Source: Raffaelea ambrosiae
Taxonomy: Eukaryota > Ascomycota > Sordariomycetes > Ophiostomatales > Ophiostomataceae
Assembly: GCA_002778195.1 (NCBI GenBank)
Contig: PCDI01000001.1
Span: forward strand, 4,241,869 to 4,305,868
DNA length: 64,000 nucleotides
Direction: 5' to 3'
Under the pieces are notes generated by a model. That model ran no database searches and had not been told where the DNA came from. It saw only the letters and a list, made by a program, of their open reading frames with translations. Both the position numbers and the translations under genes were made by a program. Positions 17,620 to 26,581 of this stretch are shown here, one piece after another; positions within the stretch are counted from its first letter, which is position 1; every line of letters starts with the position of its first letter.

Positions 17620-18821
17620 CAAGGCAAACAAAGGGGGGGGGGTCTCGCCCACCCTTGCAAGACCTTGTTTTGTTTTGCACAAGGGGTCGTTGGTTCCAAG
17701 GAGCCACACTTGGCGGATATACTAGTTGATACCAGGGAATGTACTCGCATTTTGGCAGGGGAGCTGTTTGTCGAGGAGAGATGTGTTGGGGTGATGTGTT
17801 GGGCTTTGTCCGGCAGTCGTCTTTGGGGGGGTGGCATGGGCCGGTTTTCTGAGGTGATCCTCAAACAGTGATGATTGGATGCGCCTATGTGCTTACGTGC
17901 ATGCTGGTTTTTTTTTTTTGAGTTTTTGTTAGATTTTTTGATTTTTTTTTTGTCATCTAGGAGAGGAGTTTTGCCCCCTTTTTTTTAAAAACTTCGTTCT
18001 ACTGCATGTTGCCTTCTTTCTTTTCTATTTGTTCTTTTGCCACGGACCAGCATAGCATGCATTTGGAGAGGAAGAGAATCACCGAGAATATAAAAGGAAT
18101 TAAAGAACAGCAATTGTGTGCCATAGGGCGCATCTCACCGAATTTGGGACTTATCTGAATACAAGATTGATCTCACGTATCGGAACCAAACTCGAGGACT
18201 ATTAGCTTGAGGAAAAAACCAGCACTACAAAGGCAAGCCACATCGAATGCCATTGCATATACCCTCAATTGTTGTCTGTCCGTCTCAACTGTCGCTACAA
18301 AGGGATCCCTTTGTCTGTTGGATATGGGCCAGTCTCCTTCCTATCCGAGTCTCAGCGTCTTTCTTTGTAAGAGGTCTTTGCCAGAACCCCCCCCCTTCCC
18401 ACCGACAGAGCCCCTTGCGCGTCTCTTCACAAAGCATCCCCTGCAGGACAGGCGGCCGGCCGTCTTTCTTTTTCTGTTGCAATCGGTCGGAGGCTAAGAA
18501 TAGCAAGCCTTCTTTCTGGACTATGTTCCAGTTGCTTGCCCGCCAACCAACGGCCAGGCCGCCGCGTCGTAGGGTTCTTCTTTTACAGTGGAAACTCCCT
18601 TGGATGGTTGATGTTCTGGCTGATGCACGCGGAGGCTTGTGTAGAACGACTCTTGGGGGAGGGATGATTTCTTGAAAATTGTCTGTCCCTGATTTTTTTA
18701 AGACCAGTCGGGTCAACGTTCTTCTTTCGTTTTCTTTCGTTTCTGTCCTTTCTCCTTTTTTTTTTTTTTTTCAGAATGGTTTTCTCTCACGAGTCACCGT
18801 TGTTCTTTTTTTTTTTTTTTT
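17620..18821. other. 1.2 kb spacer between CUL3 and the assembly gap
   Basis: No gene is recognised. The stretch has G-rich and T-rich homopolymers, including T-rich runs near 17909-17953 and at 18758-18773, and a T17 run at 18805-18821 running into the gap. The CUL3 3' UTR lies at its left end. The promoter of the secreted-protein gene must be partly here and partly in the gap. Confidence 0.4.
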
Positions 18822-18971
18822 NNNNNNNNNNNNNNNNNNNNNNNNNNNNNNNNNNNNNNNNNNNNNNNNNNNNNNNNNNNNNNNNNNNNNNNNNNNNNNN
18901 NNNNNNNNNNNNNNNNNNNNNNNNNNNNNNNNNNNNNNNNNNNNNNNNNNNNNNNNNNNNNNNNNNNNNNN
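18822..18971. other. assembly gap, 150 N
   Basis: 150 consecutive N bases follow a poly-T run. The gap size looks nominal, so the true length is unknown. It ends 6 bases before the start codon of the secreted protein gene, so its core promoter and any upstream start are hidden. Confidence 0.99.
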
Positions 18972-18977
18972 CCCACG

Positions 18978-19561
18978 ATGCATCTCGGACACATGGCAAC
19001 ATCGACGGCCCTCGGCATGGCCGCCGTCCTCATGGTGGCCCTGGCCCCCATGCCGGCACAAGGCTGCCTCCGCATATTCGGCTACATCTACCCCGATGCG
19101 ACCTTCTTTGGGTGGATCGCGACCTTGGATGCTGACCGGACGACCTGCGGAGGAAATCTCGGCAAAGGTGACCAGGACATCGGTATGTCCTCTTTCCAGA
19201 CTCGCGAGGCAGAAGAAAACGAGTATACACAAATGCATTTTCTTCGTGGTGATGCTGACCCCTCCCCCCCCTCCTGCGCTCGACAGGCTGCCTGCCTGGC
19301 TACTCTCTCAACTACGACTATACGGACAACAATCTGAACGGCCCCATGCCGTCCACATACTGCAACCCGCAAAACTGGTAAGACTACTCGGAAGACGATT
19401 GCAACTGTTGAATATTTCCTCTCCTGACTCGACCGACACAAAAAAAAAACAGCTACAAAATCGACATCCCGCTGAACTGCACACGACTCCACGATTGCTG
19501 TAACAGACTGTACCCTTGCCTGTGCATGTCGTGCACCTACGATCTCACGACATTTTGCTGA
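18978..19561 (+). CDS. small secreted cysteine-rich protein, unknown function
   Basis: I do not recognise a family. Three exons, 18978-19182, 19287-19377 and 19453-19561, give 134 aa. Donors are GTATGT and GTAAGA, both introns have CTGAC branch points, and acceptors are ACAG and CAG. The start MHLGHMATSTALGMAAVLM has a signal-peptide form, with likely cleavage near Ala-Gln-Gly at residues 27-29. The mature part of about 105 residues has 12 cysteines, an even number compatible with six disulfides, clustered toward the C-terminus (CC and CLC motifs, a final Cys just before the stop). One N-glycosylation sequon (NCT) is present. Such proteins are often surface or secreted effectors in fungi, but nothing here proves a role. 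A second Met at residue 6 could be the true start, and the gap just upstream could hide a longer one. Confidence 0.7.
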
Positions 19562-20182
19562 GTCTTGGGCCTCCCCCCCCCAAAAAAAAGGAAAGAAGAA
19601 AAGATAGGAACACACTTTGTTTGGGGACCAACGAAACGTACTTCTCTCCGCGAGCCACTTTCTGGTCATTTTCTCCCAGGGCTGTGCGCCCATGCTGCTC
19701 TGTGTTCTAGACAGGCTTGCGTCCTAGATAGTGCCAGTGTCAGACTCCTAGACAGCAGAAGGACACAGTCGTCGACTACGACACGTCCATGAGAAATACA
19801 AATCGCATTCTCATCTGGAGAGGGCTCGCAAGTGCACGATTATAAGCAATTCTGCCGAAACACACACCCCGTGAGCCCAGCATGTGTGAGGTACTCGAAA
19901 GAAATATATTTGGATTATACAACAAATAGAAAAAATATAGACACGAGTAAATAGAAAAAGAAATCTACCACACATCAAACAAGACCCTATGCAAAACAAC
20001 ATGCGATCTTCCACGGGGTTGCAGAACATTCACGACCACAAAAGTTACCGTTCCATCCTTCTTCCTTTCTCCTCCATCCAATCCAGTCCGACCCAATCCA
20101 ACTATACAAGATTATCTTTCCTTCTCCAGTTCCCGACGCGAGAATAGTATCCCAGTACCCCCCCCCTCCCCCTACACTCCCT
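19562..20182. other. spacer between the secreted protein and the KMT6 3' end
   Basis: A 621-bp AT-richer spacer between convergent genes. It should contain both 3' UTRs. No coding gene or stable structure is evident. Confidence 0.45.
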
Positions 20183-23100
20183 TTACAGCTCATCCGTCCG
20201 GTACCGTGCCGGCATCTGTCTCTTGCGCCGCACCCGGTCCGCCGCACTCTCGCTCTCGTCGTCTTCCTCGGCCGAGTCGGCCACAACCCGACTGCTGCCC
20301 CCCCCGAGACCGCCGCTGTGGCGCAGTCGCCGACCATAAAAATGCTGCGCCGACATGACGCTGCCCTGGTCGTCGTCCGTGCCCAGACTCATCGTGCTCT
20401 GCTCCAGCTGCTGTTCGAGCTGCTGCTCTAGCTGCTGCTGCTGCTCCAATTGCTGCTGGCGCTGCTGCTGGGACCGCGTGCGCCGCACCGATGCCACACT
20501 GGGCGAGTCTGACTCGGCATACACGCTGTCGCCGTCCGTGGCGGGACTGATGTGCAGCAGGCGGGGGTATGAAAAACTCTGGACTCCACGATTCTTCTTG
20601 GGGGTGATGTTGATGCTGTTTTGTCGGCTATGCGGCTGGCTGTTCTGGCTGTTCTGGCTGTGGTCGCCATTCAATGTAGCCTGCCCACTCTGACTGGTTT
20701 GGCTGCTCGGGTTCTTGTGGTAGCGCGTCTGTCTGGTCCGACTGGCGCTGCTGTCGTGGCTTTCACGGCTTTCACGGCCTTCACGGCCTTGGCGGTCTTC
20801 CAGGCCAGTGCGACCCTCGTGACTCTCTTTGGCTGCGCGGCGTCTCGTACGCGTGCTAGGGCCCTCTTCCGGCTCGGCATCGTCGTCGGCATCATTTTGC
20901 GCGTCGTCCACGGGGTGCTGCACTTCCTCTTCCTGGCTGTCGGGCACTTGGTGGCTACTCTGGCGAGTCTCTCTGGCACTGTTCCGAGTGGCATGCGGCG
21001 TGTCTTTGGCAGCTTCCTTGGGCTTGTTGACTTTCATAGCGCTTTTTGATTTTTCCTTTGCCGTAGTATGCACCTGGTCAATCGAGGCATCTTTTGGTGT
21101 CTCCTTGTGAGTCTCTTGAGTGCTCCGAGTCTCTTTCTGACCGTCTTTCACGGCCTTTGGCATGTCCGGAGCATTCGGCTCCTTTTGCTCCTTTTGCCCC
21201 TTTTGCTGATTCCTCTCCAGTTGTCCATCGCTCTCGTGAACCTCTTGGCTCTCTCGACTCATCTGAACCTCAGGGCTCTCCTGGTCGTCGTGGGCTGGTC
21301 CGTCCTGGGGCTTGTGCGTCTCGGAAACCTTCTGCCTTTCCTGGGGTGCTTCTCTGGTGCTGCCGTGGTCGGCGGCTCTGGTCTTTCGACGGGTTGTCGG
21401 TCGCGTCGCTCGACGGGTGCTTGTTCCAACGGAGAACTCATCGTCCGACTCATGATGGGCGTGACGGCGCAGTGCGTGGCCATTGGTAGCCTCCTTGTCT
21501 GTGCCATCTTTGCCTTCATTATTGTTACCTTGGGCATTGTCGTCGTCATCGTCGTCGTCGTCGTCAACTAATGGCCGCTTGCGCTTCAGAGCGCGTCGAG
21601 CCCGAGCGGGCGGCTGGGGCGTGTCTTCGTCCACGTCCATGTCGCCATCCACAGAGTCGGCTACTTCGTGTGCTGGAGGCGCCTCCTTCCGTGCTCCCTT
21701 GTTAGGCTTGCGTCTGGAGGCGCTGCCGCCATTTTGCTTCGACTTGCCCGCGGCGCCGCTGGTCGTCTGGCTGCTCTTCTGCTGGCCCCCCCGGCCTCGC
21801 CGCTTGGCCGCAGCGCTGCGGCCAGCGCCGCCCTGGCTCCCACCAACGTGATCGTCAATCTCCATGGCGTCGTCGTCGCTGACCGTGGCCTTGTCCTCGA
21901 GCAGTTTCTTCGTCAGGTTGGGGAAGTTCTCGCCGTAGTTGAAGAAGAGCTCTTCTCCGGCTTTGATATCCCGCATGGCGGTGAATTTGATGCGGAACTC
22001 GCCGTTCACATAGAGGATCTTGGGCATGATGTTGCAGCCGCGCTTGTCGTTCTCAGAGGCGTGGTTGATGTAGCGCGACAGGTTGCCGTAGATGGCGGCA
22101 TCCACCCAGATGCCGTCCTGCTCCAGCAGCGTAAAAAGATACGACGCGTTGGACTCCTGGTTGAAGACATCACCGCGGCGGGCTTCGCGGCGCACACCCT
22201 CGTCGTGCGTGATCAGCTCGCCAATGTACTCGATAATAAACTCGTCGGCGGCGATGTCTTCGGCGGTGAACAAGCCGTAGCCGCAGCCCTCGAGCTGCGA
22301 TTTGCCCAGCAGCACCGCCTTGGACTTGCCACGCTGCAGCGCCACGTTCTGACAGCCAGTGGCATGCAGCGCGTCGTCGTCGCGGTTGCGCGGATCCGCC
22401 CTCTCGCGAGCGCCGCAACCGCCGCAGAGCACCGGGTCGCACTCGCGGTTGAGCTGTACGCATATGCACGGCTTGCCCTCCTTTTGACGCGCATAGCATG
22501 TTTTGCCCGATGCGTGGCAGGCGCAGCCCGTGAACTTGTATGCACAGGTATCGCAGGTGCAGCGGCAGAAGCGCTCGCAGAGCAGCTTCGCCTCTGCGCA
22601 GGGGCAGCCCCGAGCGGCCATGCAGGGACCCTCGTGGTTGCAGGGCTCGCGCTGCTCGCGCAGCGCATGGATGTGGGTGTACGTGTGGTCCGACCAGTCG
22701 CCGTTAAGAACCTTGCGGTACCGGTCATACCACGAGACAGGCTTCACCGCGTGGGTGTCGATGAGGCGTTCCGGCGCCGCCAGCGGTTGGTTGAGGCCGA
22801 GCTCCTTGATGCGACGGTACACCTCCCAGCATCGGCGGCCCAGCACAGAGGCGGCCATGCACTGCAGCTTGACAGGGCTATCGCCCAGGGTGAAGTGCAG
22901 GCTGCGGAGGAAGCTGGTCTCGTTGTCCGTCCAGGGGCGGTTCGCAAAGGCCGGGTCGCCAATGTCGTAGCTGCGGTAGCATTGGTTGTTGCAGGGCGGC
23001 GGGACATGGGCCAGAGAATTCTGGGCGACGGCGCCCGATGCGTTGGGCTTCTGCGCCAGCAGGCGCTGCTTCTGGCGCTCGCGGGCCTGGCGCTCGCGCT

Positions 23101-26100
23101 GGCGCTCAACGTGCATCCACAGCTTCTGGCCCTGGTCGTCGATGGAAAAGCAGCGGCGCACGTTTTCGGCGTCGAACTCGCCGTGCTCGCACGAGTGGGC
23201 GTGGCAGATCAGGCAGCCGAGCACCGTGTACGTGCCGAGGTACTGCTGAATCTGGTCGATCAGCTGGTCGTAGTCTAGCTCTTGGTTGTTCTCAGGGGCC
23301 GCCGAAAGCGCAGACGTGTTGGCGGCGTTGGAGGCAGCAGCCAGGGCGGCCGCCTCGCGCGTGGCCTTCTTGGGGTCGAAGATGTTCTCGACGGCCTCGT
23401 CCTGCATCAGCACATCGTGCAGCGTGACGTGCTTCTTTTCGAAGACGCGGTCAAAGGCTTCCGTGAACATGCGGGCGACCATGACTGCGCGCGGGGTGCC
23501 TGAGCCCTCGCCGCAGGAGCTCAGGAGGCTGTTCTTCTGCTGGGGCGTGATGGACTGGTCGTTCTGGGGCTCGCTGGCCATGTAGCGGATGAGCGTGGCC
23601 TTGCTGCAGTTGTCGACACCCAAGGCAGCGATCCAGCTCTCCAGGTAGACAGAGACGAGACGAGCATACTCCGAGGCGCGGGTGGCTGCCCACTTGTCGA
23701 AGCGCTTGGACGAGTCAAAGCCGGACTTGAGCTCCATGCTCTCGAGCTCCTCAATCCACTGGTCAAACTTCTTCTTGTCTTCGGAGCCGTCGTCCAGATC
23801 TCGGATGTGGGGGATGTACTTGAGCGGCGTGTTGGGCGACAAGATGTTCTTGGCGATCTCAACGTGGTGGAAGCGGTACTTGGGCACGCGCTCGCCCGGG
23901 GCGCGGGAGGTGGCGGTGCGGACGTGCAGCGTGCGGCCTTCGGGGCGCTTCTGGTTGTCTCTGTGCGTCTTGATGCGCACCGTGAGCAGGTCGTCGTCGG
24001 GGTGCGCAGCCGGATCGACGTTCTGGCTGGGCAGGTCGGCAAAGTCGTCGAACGAGCAGCGGTGCTGCGGCTGGCGCGGCTTCTGGGTGAGGATGCAGTG
24101 CTCGACGAAGCGGCCGTGGTCTTCGTGCAGGCCGCGCACACAGGTCTGCAGAGCCGTCTCTATCTTGTCGACCGTCCATTCTGTCGGCTTGGGCGTCGCG
24201 ACTGCCAGAGGAGGCGGAGCCTCGCCGGACCGGGGCCCTGTCTGGCTGGGTGACGTCATGGGATGGCGCTGGGATGTCTGTTGGCGCAGCGGCGATGCTG
24301 GAGAGCGCTGTGCCGTCGCCGAAGAAGGCCGTGCTGCCGTCTGGGTGGAAGCGATTTCAGGCTGAGCAGACGCCGGTTCTGGGGCTGGATTGGGCGAGAA
24401 GACGGGTGTGGGCGGCGAGGATGTGAAGACGCTCGACAGCGACACAGACGAGGACGATGTGCGCGGCGGTGAGCCTGGCGGTTCCTTGGCGGCCGGCAGG
24501 GTCGGCAGGGAAGGATAGACGCGACCAGTCGTAGGGCTGCGCAAGGGCTGCTGGGGACGACGTGTCTCAACAGGCTGCGGCGTGCTCGTGAAGGACGGCA
24601 GCTGGCTCAGCTGGCTGGATGGGGAAGGTGCGGGCGAGAGCGACTGTCGTGAGGAAGGAGCCGGCCTGGGTGGCGACTTCCTCAATGGAGACTGGTCCCG
24701 GTTGTGAGACGGGTGTCGCAGAGGAGGTGGCCTGCTCGACGGCGACTGTCTCAGATGCGGTGAGGGTGAGACCTGTGCTTGCGTTGCAGCCCTGGGCGAC
24801 GCGTGTTGCTGTTGCTGTTGTTGTTGTTGCTGCTGCTGCTGCTGATGCTGTTGTTGCTGCTGCTGTTGCTGCTGCCACTGCCTCTGCCACAGTCGTTGCT
24901 GCTGCCGCTGCCTCTGATGCAGTTGTTGCATTTGCTGCTGCAGCAGTTGCTGCTTCTCCAGTTTCTGCTGCTGTTGCGAGAGGTGTTCCTTGGAGGGGGA
25001 GTGGAGCAGCTGGCCAGACGCGACTGGCCGGGGCATGGACGGCTGCCTGTGAGGAGACGTTTGCTGCAGGGGAGACGGCTGGGGAGACTGGTTGGGCGAC
25101 AGCTGGGAAGCAGACGACTTCTGGGCGGCCAGCTGCCACAGAGGCGAATGGCGTGGTCCGTGGCGGTGGTGGGAGGGCGGAACAAGGTCGGCAGCACGGT
25201 CAGCAGCACTCGCCGATGGCGACGTGGACAGCACAGATGGCCGGCTGGGCGGGGTGCTCCGCGCGTTGGGCGAAGGACGCAGAGATTCTGGGTTTGGCAG
25301 AGAGGGCAGCGGCGGCGAGCGGGCGGTGGGCAACGGCTGTTGGTGAAGAGCCTGCTGCTGCTGCTGCTGTTGCTGCTGCTGTTGGCTGCGGGTGGCAGAC
25401 TGTGAAGAAGGCTGCCTGCCGAGGGAGGAAGATGACAGGGAAGGACTGTGCTGCTGATGGGCTGAGGGGGGTCGGCTGCCGGGCTGGCCAGGGGGGGATC
25501 GCCTGTCAGCAGAGGAGTAGAAGAAAGAGGAGGAGGTCTGGCGCGTGCCAAACTGGCCAGGTGATTGGTGGAGGAGCGGGGACTGCCGAGGAGACTGCCT
25601 GGAGTAGAGTTGCTGCTGCTGCTGTGCCTGCTGTGACTGCTGTGACTGCTGTGACTGCTGTGCCTGCTGTGCCTGCTGTGCCTGCTGTGCCTGCTGCGAC
25701 ATGAAAGGCGGCGACGTCGCTGGGCTGCCGCGAATCGACTTGTTGAGCGTCAGCTCACCCCAGCGCGGCGACTGCGACAGACGAGGCTGCTGCTGCTGCT
25801 GCTGCTGCAATGGAGGCGAGGGCGAATCCAGGACGGGCGACTGGCGCGCGAAACGGGTCAGACGCTGCTGGGTGGCAGCCTGCTTCTGCGGGTTGGACAG
25901 GAAGGGCAGCGGCTGTCTGTTATAGGCGGCGGCCGTGCTGGTCTCTGGCCCTGCAGCAGGAGCGCCGTTGGAACCTGGGCCGCCTGTGGTTTGATTCGCG
26001 AACGGCGCGTCGGCTGCATGGCGCGAGCCAGCAAACCCCATGGCTGGGCGGCCCATCCGACGCTGATCCGCCTGGCTGGCCCCGGCACCACTGCTCTCTG

Positions 26101-26581
26101 TGGGCGTGGGCGTCCGCATGGGCGCGAGTCCGACGAGCGAGCCAAACGAGCTGTGCAGAATCGAGCCCAGCCGGTAGCCCGCCGCGCCTTCGGGCGCCGT
26201 CGTCGTCGTCGGCAGCGGTGGTGGCAGCGTGGTCTGGACGGGCATGAAGCGGCCTGTCTGGTACGTTTCGCCTGCTAAGGCCGAGCCCGCGCCGCGCGAA
26301 AAGACGCTGCGGTCGGGCACCTGGCCCGGCTGATCCTGGCGATGCTGGTGCGTCTGGTGGCTCTGATGGTTCTGATGGCTCTGGTGGCCCTGGTGGCCCT
26401 GGTGGCTCTGGTGATGCTGCTGGTGCGATCCATGCTGATGGCCGCCAAAGGCGCTGACTGGCTGCGGCGGCGGCGGCGGCTGCTGCTGCTGCTGCTGGCG
26501 GCGCGGGCGCGCCGACGGCCGGGACTCTGCCTCGTCGTCGCTCAGCGTGAGGTCTATGACCTCGGCCTGCATGGGCGACAT
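20183..26581 (-). CDS. KMT6: KMT6/EZH2-type histone H3K27 methyltransferase, very long form
   Basis: One exon encodes 2132 aa. Residues 1 to about 795 are low complexity, rich in Gln, Ser, Pro and His, and open with VIDLTLSDDE, which resembles a SUMO-interacting motif. A folded EZH-like region begins with EWTVDKIETALQTCVRGL (about 798). The cysteine-rich CXC domain spans about 1311-1394, and the SET domain about 1415-1560 with YIGELI, RYINHASENDKRGCN and GEELFFNYGENFPNLTKKLL, keeping the AdoMet and catalytic motifs of fungal Kmt6. About 570 further residues form a charged, Gln-rich C-terminal tail. Family knowledge: it is the catalytic PRC2 subunit that writes H3K27me3 for facultative heterochromatin, with Eed and Suz12. 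The length is roughly double most fungal Kmt6 proteins. The core looks intact, so I infer an active enzyme with disordered arms. Confidence 0.88.
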   Translation of the reverse strand: MSPMQAEVIDLTLSDDEAESRPSARPRRQQQQQQPPPPPQPVSAFGGHQHGSHQQHHQSHQGHQGHQSHQNHQSHQTHQHRQDQPGQVPDRSVFSRGAGSALAGETYQTGRFMPVQTTLPPPLPTTTTAPEGAAGYRLGSILHSSFGSLVGLAPMRTPTPTESSGAGASQADQRRMGRPAMGFAGSRHAADAPFANQTTGGPGSNGAPAAGPETSTAAAYNRQPLPFLSNPQKQAATQQRLTRFARQSPVLDSPSPPLQQQQQQQPRLSQSPRWGELTLNKSIRGSPATSPPFMSQQAQQAQQAQQAQQSQQSQQSQQAQQQQQLYSRQSPRQSPLLHQSPGQFGTRQTSSSFFYSSADRRSPPGQPGSRPPSAHQQHSPSLSSSSLGRQPSSQSATRSQQQQQQQQQQQALHQQPLPTARSPPLPSLPNPESLRPSPNARSTPPSRPSVLSTSPSASAADRAADLVPPSHHRHGPRHSPLWQLAAQKSSASQLSPNQSPQPSPLQQTSPHRQPSMPRPVASGQLLHSPSKEHLSQQQQKLEKQQLLQQQMQQLHQRQRQQQRLWQRQWQQQQQQQQQHQQQQQQQQQQQQQHASPRAATQAQVSPSPHLRQSPSSRPPPLRHPSHNRDQSPLRKSPPRPAPSSRQSLSPAPSPSSQLSQLPSFTSTPQPVETRRPQQPLRSPTTGRVYPSLPTLPAAKEPPGSPPRTSSSSVSLSSVFTSSPPTPVFSPNPAPEPASAQPEIASTQTAARPSSATAQRSPASPLRQQTSQRHPMTSPSQTGPRSGEAPPPLAVATPKPTEWTVDKIETALQTCVRGLHEDHGRFVEHCILTQKPRQPQHRCSFDDFADLPSQNVDPAAHPDDDLLTVRIKTHRDNQKRPEGRTLHVRTATSRAPGERVPKYRFHHVEIAKNILSPNTPLKYIPHIRDLDDGSEDKKKFDQWIEELESMELKSGFDSSKRFDKWAATRASEYARLVSVYLESWIAALGVDNCSKATLIRYMASEPQNDQSITPQQKNSLLSSCGEGSGTPRAVMVARMFTEAFDRVFEKKHVTLHDVLMQDEAVENIFDPKKATREAAALAAASNAANTSALSAAPENNQELDYDQLIDQIQQYLGTYTVLGCLICHAHSCEHGEFDAENVRRCFSIDDQGQKLWMHVERQRERQARERQKQRLLAQKPNASGAVAQNSLAHVPPPCNNQCYRSYDIGDPAFANRPWTDNETSFLRSLHFTLGDSPVKLQCMAASVLGRRCWEVYRRIKELGLNQPLAAPERLIDTHAVKPVSWYDRYRKVLNGDWSDHTYTHIHALREQREPCNHEGPCMAARGCPCAEAKLLCERFCRCTCDTCAYKFTGCACHASGKTCYARQKEGKPCICVQLNRECDPVLCGGCGARERADPRNRDDDALHATGCQNVALQRGKSKAVLLGKSQLEGCGYGLFTAEDIAADEFIIEYIGELITHDEGVRREARRGDVFNQESNASYLFTLLEQDGIWVDAAIYGNLSRYINHASENDKRGCNIMPKILYVNGEFRIKFTAMRDIKAGEELFFNYGENFPNLTKKLLEDKATVSDDDAMEIDDHVGGSQGGAGRSAAAKRRGRGGQQKSSQTTSGAAGKSKQNGGSASRRKPNKGARKEAPPAHEVADSVDGDMDVDEDTPQPPARARRALKRKRPLVDDDDDDDDDNAQGNNNEGKDGTDKEATNGHALRRHAHHESDDEFSVGTSTRRATRPTTRRKTRAADHGSTREAPQERQKVSETHKPQDGPAHDDQESPEVQMSRESQEVHESDGQLERNQQKGQKEQKEPNAPDMPKAVKDGQKETRSTQETHKETPKDASIDQVHTTAKEKSKSAMKVNKPKEAAKDTPHATRNSARETRQSSHQVPDSQEEEVQHPVDDAQNDADDDAEPEEGPSTRTRRRAAKESHEGRTGLEDRQGREGRESRESHDSSASRTRQTRYHKNPSSQTSQSGQATLNGDHSQNSQNSQPHSRQNSINITPKKNRGVQSFSYPRLLHISPATDGDSVYAESDSPSVASVRRTRSQQQRQQQLEQQQQLEQQLEQQLEQSTMSLGTDDDQGSVMSAQHFYGRRLRHSGGLGGGSSRVVADSAEEDDESESAADRVRRKRQMPARYRTDEL
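20400..20480 (-). repeat. Gln/Glu-Leu repeat near the KMT6 C-terminus
   Basis: CTG-rich units encode repeated QQLEQQ segments (EQQQQLEQQLEQQLEQ-like) close to the C-terminus of KMT6. Coiled-coil potential is likely. Confidence 0.6.
24805..24990 (-). repeat. long poly-Gln tract in the KMT6 N-terminal arm
   Basis: CAG/CAA repeats (seen as TGC/TTG on the plus strand) encode poly-Gln blocks interrupted by His, Leu, Arg and Trp. Mixed codons limit slippage, but the block is about 60 residues long. Confidence 0.75.
25611..25699 (-). repeat. 9-bp QQA/QQS repeat in KMT6
   Basis: Nine-base units encode QQAQQAQQAQQSQQSQQS-like sequence. It is a regular tandem expansion within the N-terminal arm. Confidence 0.75.
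26345..26425 (-). repeat. 9-bp HQ(S/G/N/T) repeat in KMT6
   Basis: About eight 9-bp units encode HQSHQGHQGHQSHQNHQ-type sequence near the N-terminus. Alternating His-Gln is unusual and may bind metal, which is inference. Confidence 0.7.
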
